This document shows positions 9,315-21,700 of a stretch of 64,000 nucleotides of DNA, piece after piece. The notes below the pieces were generated by a model, which was given only the letters and a program-made list of their open reading frames with translations, did no database searches and had not been told where the DNA came from. Origin of the DNA: Ascidia mentula (lineage: Eukaryota; Chordata; Ascidiacea; Phlebobranchia; Ascidiidae); contig OX387202.1 in the NCBI GenBank assembly GCA_947561715.1, positions 62,001-126,000 of the forward strand, read 5' to 3'. Numbering within the stretch: the first letter of the stretch is position 1; each line of letters opens with the position of its first letter. The translations under genes were made by a program, and so were the position numbers.

Positions 9315-12057
9315 GTAAGTAAAGATCATGTTTTATACCAAACAAAAAGTGCAATTTTCTAAACACGTAGGTGTAAAATCTCCCTATTGTGTTGTAATAG
9401 AGCACTTTGTTCTTACAGTGCGACAAACAATGAAATTGTTATTCCAACAATGAAGCGCCATTGTTTGGAGTTCTGGTACATTTTCAGATCGACAAGCTTT
9501 GGTACAAACGCCTATTTATTGTCATGTGCAGACAAACCCTGAAAGGTGTAGAGAATGACGTCATAGCTTAGTAACGGTTCACTTCCGGTTGTGTGGAAAG
9601 TTTATAAGGCTGCATGAAGCATGCCTTAATGTGATGGTTATTCGCGGAACAGTTGATTTTCCTGTGAAGCTGTTATGACGTCACAATTCCTTCTTATTTT
9701 ATCAGTTTGACGTCATACGCGCCACGGTTGAACCCAAGTTAACAAGTTAAATTTTGTGGCCAATCATTAGATTTTTTATAAAAAAATTGTTTTGTATTGC
9801 TGAAACACTACGTACGTTGGACTATATACAATCTTGTCGTTAGTTGTTTATTACACGGTAATGGCTCGATTGTGCGTCACAATCCATTAAAGTCGATTGC
9901 CTGTTTTCCCGCGACAAGGGATGGTAAAAGTTAAGGGCTTTCCGTTGTTAAAAGACTGTAATTGGTTAATTCTGTGATTCAACCTTTCGAATGTGGGGTG
10001 GGGGGGGTCGTGTTTCCAAACTTTCGAGTTTACGTTCAATCTTTACAAACTTTTCAAAACTGTCCAATTGCCGATTAGAAACATTTGCAACGTTTTGTTG
10101 TGTTAAATACGGCATTAAACGTTTGGAGCCCACGATACCCACTGACCCGTGACGTTTATTTCGTACAAACCTCCGAGCTGACAGTTTTGAGAACTCCAGT
10201 CACCGTAAAGTTGTTCACCGAAAAGCAAGTTTCGGTAAGCACTTAAATACGATGAGCGCAACGTAACTCTCAGGAGAGTCTAGCGGGACCGCAAAAACAG
10301 GAAGGTCGTTTAAAGGTCACGCCAAGTTGTATTTCAATGAAGAAAATTTGTGACCGATTTATTAGAGAGTTCGGGGAACCCCCGAATAACAATTTCCTGT
10401 CAGGAGGAAAATTTTCTTTCTTGTATTTCGATTTAACTCGGCAGGATTCGTCGAACATTAACTAACGACCCCACCTCGAGTTTCGTTTGTTAGTTTCATT
10501 GTTTTGGTTGGGTGCTGGTTGGCATGGAAACAGAAATCACAACACATAAATTAGTAGCGGTGGAGAATATGAGCAACAACTGAAATATTGCAATCCTGAT
10601 ATTTTACGTAATTCAGTTTTATTTTATGATAATTTTCTGTTTGAAAAACTTGGCCAAAAACATCGGATTATATCCCTGGAAATATGACGTAATCAATTAT
10701 TAATGAAGGATGTCCCCATGCTTGATTGAACAAGCAGGGCAAATTCTACATTTATTGTTTGTTCGGGATGGGGTGAAAGGATTTTTTCTCTATGTTTGTT
10801 TTACGATCCAACCTCGCCCTTGGTCGCTCTTCTCAAGCATTATTTGAAGTGGAGCGGGCTGGGTTAAAGTGGAGCGGGCTGGGTTAAGGCCGCACCTGAA
10901 ATAATGGATATCGCGATTCCAGCAATGAGAGCTTTTGTCTGAGAGATTCTTGCTTGTGGGCAGACAGACGTAAAAATTGTGGTTGGCGATTTTGTCTTTT
11001 CAGGCATTTCCTCCAACCAAACTTAGACCTTTCGATATTTTTAGCTATTTTCAACCAGAATAAAATTAGAATCACCGAAACATAAATTTCAGTTCAATTA
11101 AATCTGAATTAACTTTCATAAGAATCAAAATCGCAACAATTTATGGCTACGATTGATACGTTTAGTGTTGTTACAATTCGCCTGCGAAACCTTGTCGAAA
11201 AAAAATTGGACAAAGTAGCGATTTTAATAAAACCTAAAAAATGAAATTAGAGTTATAGCTTATTTAGTTTCTCCAAACTAGAGTTGAAGCAAATGTTGTA
11301 ACAACACGTTTGTGTCAACTTAACTGCTGTCATGCAACCGACGAAAACGCATTACTGCAGTCATGAAGCTTACGTTGTTCTTAAAATATCACCGAGAATC
11401 GCAATATTTGTGACGTAACAATGTACATAGCTCCACAGGTGTTCGGTGATAAAACATTAGAGATTAATTATAACTTCTTGAGAGTTGTCTGTCTTCGTGT
11501 AGTTACGCAATAAATCACATCGCTTCGGCGCGCAGCGCAGCGCAGCCACTATTATGAAACAAAGGGCGTTCTTGTAGTCTTCAGTCACATTGGAATGATT
11601 TCGTCCTACTTTCTTTGTCACATTAACTTGTTTCGATAACCATTGTTAAAAGTTTTCAGACAACCCTTTTAGTTGTTTGTGATCTAAACTTGAATTGCAA
11701 TGGAGGACTTTCTGTTTTTGGTGTCGTTTTGCCCGGAATGATTTGAACGCAAATAGAACGATGTTGAGTTGTTCGTTGCCATAACGGTCGTTCCAGAAAG
11801 TCACTGAGCACTACCGTACATAGTAATATGTTTGAACTGACAACATATTGTCGCAAAGACAACCAGTAATCAACAGATTACTCTTTGTGTAGAAAAATAT
11901 ACCTTTACCTTTTAATGTCGACCTGGCTTTTGTGACTGTTGTCGCAAAACTTGCTGTTTCAGAAACGTGAAACTTGTTTGTTTTCTGTGCAATCTGTGTA
12001 ACAAGCAAAAAGATTTAGGCAATCTTAAATTTGTTTTGGAATTCCTCGTCATTCAAA

Positions 12058-12074
12058 ATGTCTGGAGGCGAATC
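12058..12074 (+). CDS. Candidate alternative first exon (b) of the kinesin gene
   Basis: ATG TCT GGA GGC GAA TC followed by GTAAGT. Phase 2 fits the exon at 13045 and would give [15 protein letters not shown]. The start context AAAATG is good. Confidence 0.5.
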
Positions 12075-12680
12075 GTAAGTACAGAGTTTTATATATTTAA
12101 GTCTGGGACAAAATGCAGATTTTTTCGTTTTGGGCGCTCAAAAAGTTTTTAGATCGCTTGTGCTGGTCCTTTGGGGGTTCCCAGATAAAATGCAGAGGCA
12201 AAATATTTTTTCCATGTTATTTTTGTGTTTTCCATAATCGACTCAGATGTTTGAAATTTACTTTTTGTCTGAACTGCGGAAAATCATAATTATTAATCCT
12301 GATCGGGGTTTATGAACTCCACCCTGAGTTGACATCACTTACTGCTAAAAAGAATTATTTTTTTACCTGTAAGCAACGTTGCAAGTAAACAAGATTGCAT
12401 TGCTTGTGGGTAAAACTTACTTCTGATGTAGGCAAAAAATAAATCGTGCACTTGCATGTCTTTTATGACGTCAGATAGGCGATTTTGCATGAACGCGCGT
12501 TGTCATGGCGGAAAGAACAAACACAACGACTTGAGAGTGACAGGACAATGCTGTATTCTGTAGTTGACAAACAATGGATTGTTATCAATTGTCTGTCGTT
12601 CGATCTCAACATTTTGTAGCGATGACTTAAAGCGCGAAGGCCAGGTTTGCTGGACTTGTTTTAACGTAGTTTTAGTTGAG

Positions 12681-12700
12681 ATGGCGTCAAAGTCTAACTC
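12681..12700 (+). CDS. Candidate first exon (c) of the kinesin gene, nearest to exon 2
   Basis: ATG GCG TCA AAG TCT AAC TC then GTAAGT, phase 2, giving [16 protein letters not shown]. It lies 345 bases before exon 2 and is used in the gene model as the default start. Confidence 0.6.
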
Positions 12701-15700
12701 GTAAGTTCAATGTTTATTTCAAAATGTTATGTGCGAAGTGATGTACTGATGCGCCTTGATGTTCATGATGAAATGTTTGGTTGCAATCCAATTCATATTC
12801 GCCACCGTTTTGAAATACACTGTACCAACATGCGCATTAAATTGTAATTGTATTGAGAAGTTCATCAGGACAATTTTTGCTTGAGGTTTATAGTTGTATG
12901 AGTAATATGATACAATTTGGCCTTATTGCCAAGAAAATACTTTAATTTGATTTACCTTTAATTCCTGCAAGGTTATTTCTGTTGGTCTACAATGAGAACT
13001 GACAAGGTTATTTTAACCGAATAACAACATTTATTTTGTTTTAGGGTGAAGGTTGCTGTTCGTGTGCGGCCCTTCAACCAAAGGTAAGAATGGAGAAAGA
13101 AGTTAACCACATTGTTTAAAAGGGTCTATGCCATTCCTTCCATTAATTAAGTCACTGTTATTCTCAGTTCACTGTAGAAATGTCAGAAATCCCGGCACAT
13201 ATTCACACATAGCACAGTGTACAATTAGTGTGTTGTTTGTTTACATCTTTTCACACCTAAAACTTCGGTAAAAGTGAGTTGGCATGATCCCATAAACCGT
13301 TCTGGCAATACTCCGCTATGCTGTTAAGGTAAAAATTCAACGGCTGTCATTTTTTATTCACTTATGCAAGAAATCTCACTTGTAAATTAAATTTAAGAAT
13401 AGAATAAGAACACACAATGGTTTATGTACTTTTCTGTAAATTCAATTGGTCTGGTAAGAATTTTTTTTACTTTAAACCTTGCCTAAAACTGTTGATTACC
13501 AATTAACGTACGAAATTAAGTCTACCTATAACAGGGTTCCTCATTTGGGTCCATGGACCAAATATAACATCTATCTGTACATTCTACCAATTATTGGTAT
13601 TTATTTAAATAATTGTGTGATACATACAAAAAATTTTCAATATAACTTTGCCTTGGAACATGACAGGACCAAAATGTTGAATGTTATAAGCTTAAAATTT
13701 AGATAATTTCGTGAAACAAATCTTGATATTTTTAGAGAAATGGACCGGGGTGCAAAGCTTGTGATTGACATGCAAGGAACGACCACAACAATTGCAAACC
13801 CTGACACACCAAGTACGAGTAACTTTTATGCAGTGCTTGTATGAAATGTGCTCATATAAAATTACAAACACTTTATTTGTTGCCTTCCAGTTAAAAGATA
13901 GTTTCAATTTTCATATAACAAGCATGCTCTTGTTTTAATTGAACTTACTCATGATAATGATGGTGACATATATTAACCATTTTTTTTTGTTACAGAAGAT
14001 GAACCAAAGCAGGTAACTCAAACTTCAAATGATTGGCTTTGTTTAAATTATTGTTGTTTGGATGAAAATTTATCAAAAGTAAATTCTTATTTTTTAATAA
14101 TGTTATTTCATGTGTGTCTTTTTTCCAGTTTTCCTTTGATTACTCATACTGGTAAGTGCTCTCTTATATATTTAAATTGTAAATCAATTTGCTGAACTTG
14201 GAATAAATCCTAAATCTGCTCACTTAGTTTTAAATTAGTTTGTCTTTAAATACATTATATTATTGATGAAAGATTTGGTTTAGGTCCCATGATGGTTTTG
14301 ATGATGTAGATGGAGTTCTTACAGCTAATTCCCCAAAGTATGCGACACAAAGAGATGTATTCGACAATCTTGGGCAAGGAGTGTTGGACAATGCATTTGA
14401 CGGTAAGTTACTTCAGTTTGAATCTTTTTATGACATTGCTGAAACTTTGCCAAATCTGTGCTCGTAGGCAAAGTAAATTCCTACCTGTCATAGGTGGTAT
14501 TTAAACCTGCCAATAATGTGTCTGAAGTAAAATTGTTTGTTGTTTTGTTACAATAAAATATTCCTTCCAAGAAGAGAGTAACCAAACATAACGTCCAGGT
14601 TACAACTGCTCATTGTTTGCTTATGGCCAGACTGGATCAGGAAAATCATTCTCCATGGTCGGTTATGGAAAGAATAAGTAAGTTTTATTGAAAGGATTAA
14701 ATTTACTTTAATTTTTCCACATTTCTTTAACAAAAATTCTGTCACTTCACATTTCTACATGAAAAATAATTTATATTTTTATCAGAGGGATCGTCCCAAT
14801 CACTTGTGATGAACTTTTCAAAACAATTGAGAAAAGCAAACAAGAAACTGTAAGTTTGTATCTCCACTTTCCCAACACATACCTTTTAACAATTACTATA
14901 ATTAAAAGTTTAGTAAATTGAACAAATAATAGACAATGTTCATTGCTGACATCACAAAAAGATTATGATGTTTGTGTAGTTGAATGATTTAAAACCTGGC
15001 AACTTCACACAACTATTGTTTGATCAATCTGTCGTCAAAACACTTACAGCAAACCACGCCCACTTCAGTAATTCTGTAAACCTTAAGTTTGTTGTGATGT
15101 CACAATGGTGATGGATTGTGTGCTTAATAAAAATTAATTGGTTTTCTACGTGTTGATTTGCCCGAAATGAAAATCTAAGAAGTATTTATTTCCAGGTTTT
15201 GCTCAGCAACCGTAACCATGTGCTACTAACTATTTGCGACTAAGCTTCTATTTAACATTTTTTATATTGTTGTCATGTGTTACATGATGTATATCACATG
15301 ATATGTATCATATAATGTGTATGAAATGATGAAAAGTGTTGTTTCAAATTTCTAACATTGAAATAGAAATTATCTTTGAACAAAAGTATAACAAAGTTGA
15401 AATTAATGGGAATTGCTCTTCTGGCACTTAAGTTTCGAAAGTGTTTATTGAAAACAACTTTATGACCACCATCAAGCGAGACTTCCTCAGGGTTATGTCA
15501 CAACGATAATGCATCAAGCGCGGGATGAAACATCGATTTCAATACACACTTACGAAACTTAAGTGACAGAAGAACAATTCCTATTAATAACTATGCCTGG
15601 CAGCAAAAATAGCATTATAAAGTTAAAATTGTTTTAAACTAATTTTTTTACATTGTGACCTCAAATGTGATTGGACAAAATAACAGTAAAACAGAATTGG

Positions 15701-18700
15701 TTTGGAACGAACTTATTGCAGTTTTGTAAGTAAACCCTTTAGGGCATTTTGTGTGGAACGACATGATCGTAAAAATGAACAAAAGGTCTGAACAAATTGA
15801 CTTTGGGCTGAAAATTTTATGAACAAAGCATTTCTTCCCCCCTGCATGGTTTCTGGGTGCCTTTCTGTCTCATCTGTGAATGGAGATTGCGATGTCATTT
15901 CTGTTGACCTTTCCTCCACCCCAAGCCAGACTAGTGCCAATATTTTAATTCAAACATTGATTATTTGCTAATATACCATCGTCGATGCCTGGCTAGTCAA
16001 CTACCATCTTGTCCCTGCCTAAAATGTTGGTTTTATCAATTTTGTGTATATATTTATATGTCGACAAATATATTCTTCTACACATTTTAATAAACTAAAT
16101 ATTTTGTTACATATTTTTTGTTTACCATTAAAAGATGTCAAGTATTTGGACTTGCTTAATAGCTGTAGCGGAATCTAACCATCAGTTAGGCATTGTTTAT
16201 TTATCTGCGACAGCAAATTACTTTAGTTCGTGTATATAATGAAGCAACAATACTCTGATTTACGCCAGCAGATTTTATTTTGAAAATTCGATTTCGCTTA
16301 TGTAAGTTACCATAATCATCGTCAGTTCCTTATTTAAATAGAATGTGTATTAGTTTGAAGTTTTTTTAATTACAATGTGAGTCGTGGGGGTCTTCACACA
16401 AAAAAAAACTTATTGAGAAATAATTGTTTACAGAAATATGAAGTGACATTCTCGATGTTGGAGATTTACAACGAACAAGTCCGGGATCTTCTTCAGAAAG
16501 ATAATCCAAAGGGGGGGTTGCAAGTCAGACAAAACCCTAAACTTGGACTTTTCTACGTCGAGAAATTGAAGAAAGTTGCTGTCGGAAGTTACAACGAAAT
16601 TGAACGCAGGATGGAAGAGGGTGGGGCTTGTGTTTGGCAAAAACTCCCCGCTTATATGTTGTGGTTTCTTGGTACTTCCATGATTAATATTAATGTTGGC
16701 AGGACCAGGTCGCTGTTCTTTGTATTAACACAAGTTAGAAAGAAGCAAATTTTTAGGGACGGCGAACAGGACAGTGGCGTCGACGCAGATGAACGCTACA
16801 AGTTCTAGAGCTCATACTGTCGTCACAATCACATTCGATCAAATCCAGAAGAACGAAGCTGGGCAAGAAACAAAAAAGAGCTCAAGCATAAACCTCGTCG
16901 ATCTTGCCGGTTTGTAAACGTCACAATGCACAATCATTATGACGTAAAAAGAAATAGAAAGATACGAAGAAATTCTTAAAACATGAACCCGGTCAGACCA
17001 TGGCAAGCAATTGCCTCTGTTAATGTGATTATTGTTTGTTGTGGGGAACGCATCCAGTATGTTAACTGGCCAGGCAATTTATGTTTCTTGTATTCATATC
17101 ATTTGTGTTGTTAGGGTCTGAGAGAGCGGACAGCACAGGGGCCACTGGTGACAGATTGAAGGAAGGAGCGAATATTAACAAATCACTTTCTGCTCTTGGA
17201 AACGTCATTTCTGTGAGATATTCTGCCACCATTGTTACTTTGTTATTCCAGACAATGACAAATTCTTTTTCATTAAGTGTATTCATTGTTTCATAACAAT
17301 GAAATCTTGAGTAAGGCAAGTAGAAACTAAATCTTGTAAATAATGCTACTGGCAGCACTGGTGCCTTGACAAGTGCAGAATCACCAGCAATATATTCAAC
17401 AACTAGTTTCACTAAAATAAACCATATTTTACCACACGGGAAATCCCTGGTTACAACAATCGGCGTGTACCTCCCCATTTTTAGTTTTGTTCAATCCCTG
17501 AAACAAATGTTTTATGTAAATTGTGCAGGCCCTGGCTGATATGTCGCTGGGAAAGAAGAAGATTGTTGTTCCATACCGTGACTCGGTTCTAACAAAACTT
17601 CTCATGAACGCCTTGGGTGGGAATTCCAAAACCATTATGATTGCCGCCCTTTCTCCGGCTGACATCAATTATGACGAAACACTTTCCACGCTTCGGTAAT
17701 GTTTGTTACCAAAAATTTCGTTAAAATGTAATAAGATTTCGGCAGCCTGTTTTAAAAATCGTTGCTTTTGTGACTTCTGCTGTCTCTGTTTGTCTCCTTA
17801 CGAATATGAAAGTAATTCTAGATATCAGCAGTTATGAACATGTAGGTTCACTGATCGTTGTGAATTTATCTCAACAAAGTTTTCCTCTCGCAAAATTTGT
17901 TGTGGAAGATTACGCGCCGGGTAACTGACGTCATTCGAGGAAATGGGGTGTTGTAAAGTTTTATTGGAGGTCGTTTTACGGGAAAACTCGTCAAACAGAT
18001 TCCCATTGAAATCCGCCTGGAACAATTGTCCAACTTCAGAACGCAAAATTATGTCTCTTTTCTTCATAGTTACGCTGACCGCGCCAAAAAGATTAAAAAT
18101 AAAGCTGTTGTGAACGAGAATCCTCTCGACAAGTTGATCCGAGAACTTCGAGAGGAAAATGAAAAGTTAAAGAACCGACTGACCGGCGATATGACTGTGA
18201 TGCCTCAGAGTGGGATGGGTCCTGGAGGTAAAAACGTATATTTCATTACAATTTCCCTGCAGTAAATGTTGGGCGTTTTTCATCAAAATTATAAATTCGC
18301 CGTTTGTATGTCGCCTTGTTAATTTATTTCAATCACTACAGATATTGAAGATATGCGCCGCAAGATGGCGGAAGAGATCCGTGCTCAACTGATGGCGAAC
18401 CAGGAAATGATGGAAGACATGGATTGGGATGCAAAACTTGCTATGGTAAAATCATGAGGTCACGGGTTCGAATCCCGTTCACAATATTGGAAAAATCCTT
18501 GACCAAATTAAGAATCCACATATTACGACGTATTGACATTTTAAAACCTTTCCGATTTTGACGTAATATTGTATTTTGTGACGTAACAATTGTGTTTTGT
18601 TAGTCGCGACAAGAGGATCAATTGTTGGAGAAGAAACACGATGGTGGCAAGATTAAAGAAGCTCATTTCGTGAATTTGAACGAGGATCCGATGTTATCCG

Positions 18701-21700
18701 GAGTGATAAAGCATCCGATACATAAGGGGAAAGAGATTCGGATCGGAAGAAAGGATTCGGATCCTACTCCTGATATCGTCCTCACTGGGCTAAGGTATGT
18801 TGCCATTATGAGTGGTGAGATGTTTTCTTATCTAATTCTCCTGCAGCATCCAGAAGAATCACGCTAGCATCCATTACGAAGATGAGGATGTTGTCATCAA
18901 GCCTGAAACCGCCGGATCAAAAATTAAAATCAACGGAGCTCCACTAACTGGAGAAAGAAAACTAGAACACAATGACCGAGTTCTATTCGGTATTTGTTTG
19001 TCATAATCATATTTGTAACGTCACAAAGAATTTTAACTAATTGTGTTTTGGTTGTATGGCATTCAGACATATTTTCCAAGTTATCCGTGACATCATATAA
19101 AAGTTTCCGCTGTGACGTGAGGTTGTGACGTTTTAGGTTCGAACCATCTGTATGTTTTTGTGAATCCTCTAAAACCAAATCTACCTGAGGGTTCCCCTGA
19201 TGTTGTGGATTGGGATTTCGCTCAGAAGGAATTGGCTGAAAACAGCGGATTCTCAACCTTACAAGCTGGCATGAGTAAAGGTTAGGGTTCTTGGTTCGAA
19301 TCCCGCCCAAACCCTATTTTAAATCCTTGCTTTTGTGCAACGGAAACATTTTTTTCCAAAAAAATTCCGATGTAAATTTTCCTTGAAATCGATTCCGAAT
19401 TAAATTTCCAAAAAATGAAAAACGTTTGGTAATGTTTTTTCGTCGGTTTTCAAATATCTGACGTAACATCTGACGTAATATCTGACGTAATATTCAGACC
19501 AACAACGAACACAGGAACAAGTTCTTGAACTCCTGCCGATGATCAGCGAAATAAACGCGGTTTCTGAAGAATTGAACAAATATCGCTCGTTTGAACTCGT
19601 TCTCATATCAGGGGGTTACCAGGAAGACCGGGACAAAGGACCAAAGTAAGTGACGTCACAATGTAACACAATAGGTCATTGTTGCAGTAATTTTGTCCAA
19701 ATTATTTAAACTAATCGGTTTATGGTTGATTCAGACCGATGGTGAAAGTGAGGAACTTGCTCAATGATAATCTCTGGTTGTGGGAGCGTGGAAAGTTTAT
19801 GAACAGGCGTTACATGATGCAGGTAACTCGGGTGGTCGTGGACGCCGCTCTCACATCGATCTGTGTTGTGACGTTTACTTACGGTTGTCACGACAACCAG
19901 CTCTGCCCATGCGTGAAGTTAGAAGCGAAAGCCGCCACCATGGCAACGCAAATATTGACGGGCGGGACTTGGCAAATAGCGTCCTATTATGAGATCACAA
20001 ATGTAATATTGTGACGTATTTACTGAGGAAATGCGGTTCTTTGTCGAATTGCGGTTAATTAAATTGATTCAAGATGACGCAAGTCTATGGTTTGATGTCT
20101 GCCATGCCCAAACCTGCTGGTATATCAGCAGTTACCTTGCCAACAAATCTGCAGAGTTTTGTTTTAAAACTAAACTAATTTGTTGCACTTTTGGTTTGAT
20201 ATATTAACCCCGGTTATTCCCCTATCATACCACGGTTATTCCCCTATCATACCACGGTTATTCCCCTCTCTTACCCTGGTTATTCCCCCGTAGGAGCAAT
20301 ACCAGCAATACGTGGATGGGGATGACGGCTACAAGGATATACCGAAAGACAAGGATCCATTCTTTGATCCACCCGAAGACGTGATCATAGGAACGTCGAA
20401 TGTATTCCTACAATCCCTTTCCTACGCTCTCGACTTTGATGACAAACTCGCTGTTTCAAACTACAAGGTACCGGGGTTGTTTGGAGAATTTTTACAATCA
20501 TTTTCCCACTGCATTGTAATGCCACTGTTTCACAAACTGACATAATTTAATTTAGGATTATAAGGTTCACAGGCTTCGCAGCCAAGGCATTGCAGCCAAG
20601 CTGGATCAGCCACTTTGTTGATTTAGGATTGTTACGTAACTGTCATTATTATGACGTAGGGCGATGAGGAAGGTTCTTTGTACGTGTCTGTTTCTCCATG
20701 TGACGCCAAGGGGAAGTCCCTGGATGAGGAAAGCTTCATAGAAGAGCCGAGCGAGTTGTTGGGGAAACCTTACCATTTCAAGGTAAGCAGCCCGAACAAT
20801 GATCACCACACGCGGGCGCCACCTAACAGTCATTTTAACTGCTGTGAAATACGTTAGGTGGCGCCCACATAATCCTGTTTACTTCAAGGTTTCGATCCGA
20901 ACCGGAGAAATCAACAATTCCAGATTCACGAAGGGAGTTTACGTCAAGTACAAAGCGTTGGGCGACGACGAATCAGTTTCAACGAAGATTGTTAAGGTTT
21001 GCGGATCTAAACAAATAAACTAAAAAGACAATGTTCACTTTAAAGGATGTTAAACTTTCAGTAATCAACAGATTCAAAACGTTTTCGGTAGAAATAAATG
21101 TTTTTAAATGTTGGATTGTTTAAGTCGCCATTGTTTCAACATTATTTGTTCTTGATTTGCTTGAACTTGATTGTGACTTCACAGGAGAGTCTGTCACCGG
21201 AGTTTGGTCACACTCGAGTTATCACCATCCCATCTGTGAATGAAAGTCATTTGGAATATTTCGAGAACAATTCCATCACTTTCTTTGTTTATGGCCGGCA
21301 GGAGAATACACCTCCCAACCCAAGCGTGGAGAAGTTGAACACAAAGGTGGGATTTGTTCGACGAATAATACATTTCGATGACGTCAGACGTCTCTAACTA
21401 ATCTCTAACTTTGCGTTCATTAAAGCGCCGGAGTTTTTAAATGGCTCGGACCAATGTTTGAAGTTCAAAACCTGTAATGAATTTCTGTGGAGTTTTAAAA
21501 GGGAGCTGATGATGAAAATTTTTTCAACTACATCTTGCTTACTGTGACATATTCCAAGACGAAATTGCGCGGATTCGAAGCCTTCGCGGTTCATTTGACT
21601 CATAACAATCATGTTTATGACGTAACAGGAGCTTCGCGAGATGGCGGGCCAGATGCGCCCCCAGATGGTTCGGCGGGCTTCCATCCTCCCCAGCAAATCC

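Noticed and set aside
19860..19990. Possible extra kinesin exon between 19822 and 20294
   Set aside because: Open in two frames and has an AG, but no good donor, and the neighbouring exons already join in phase.
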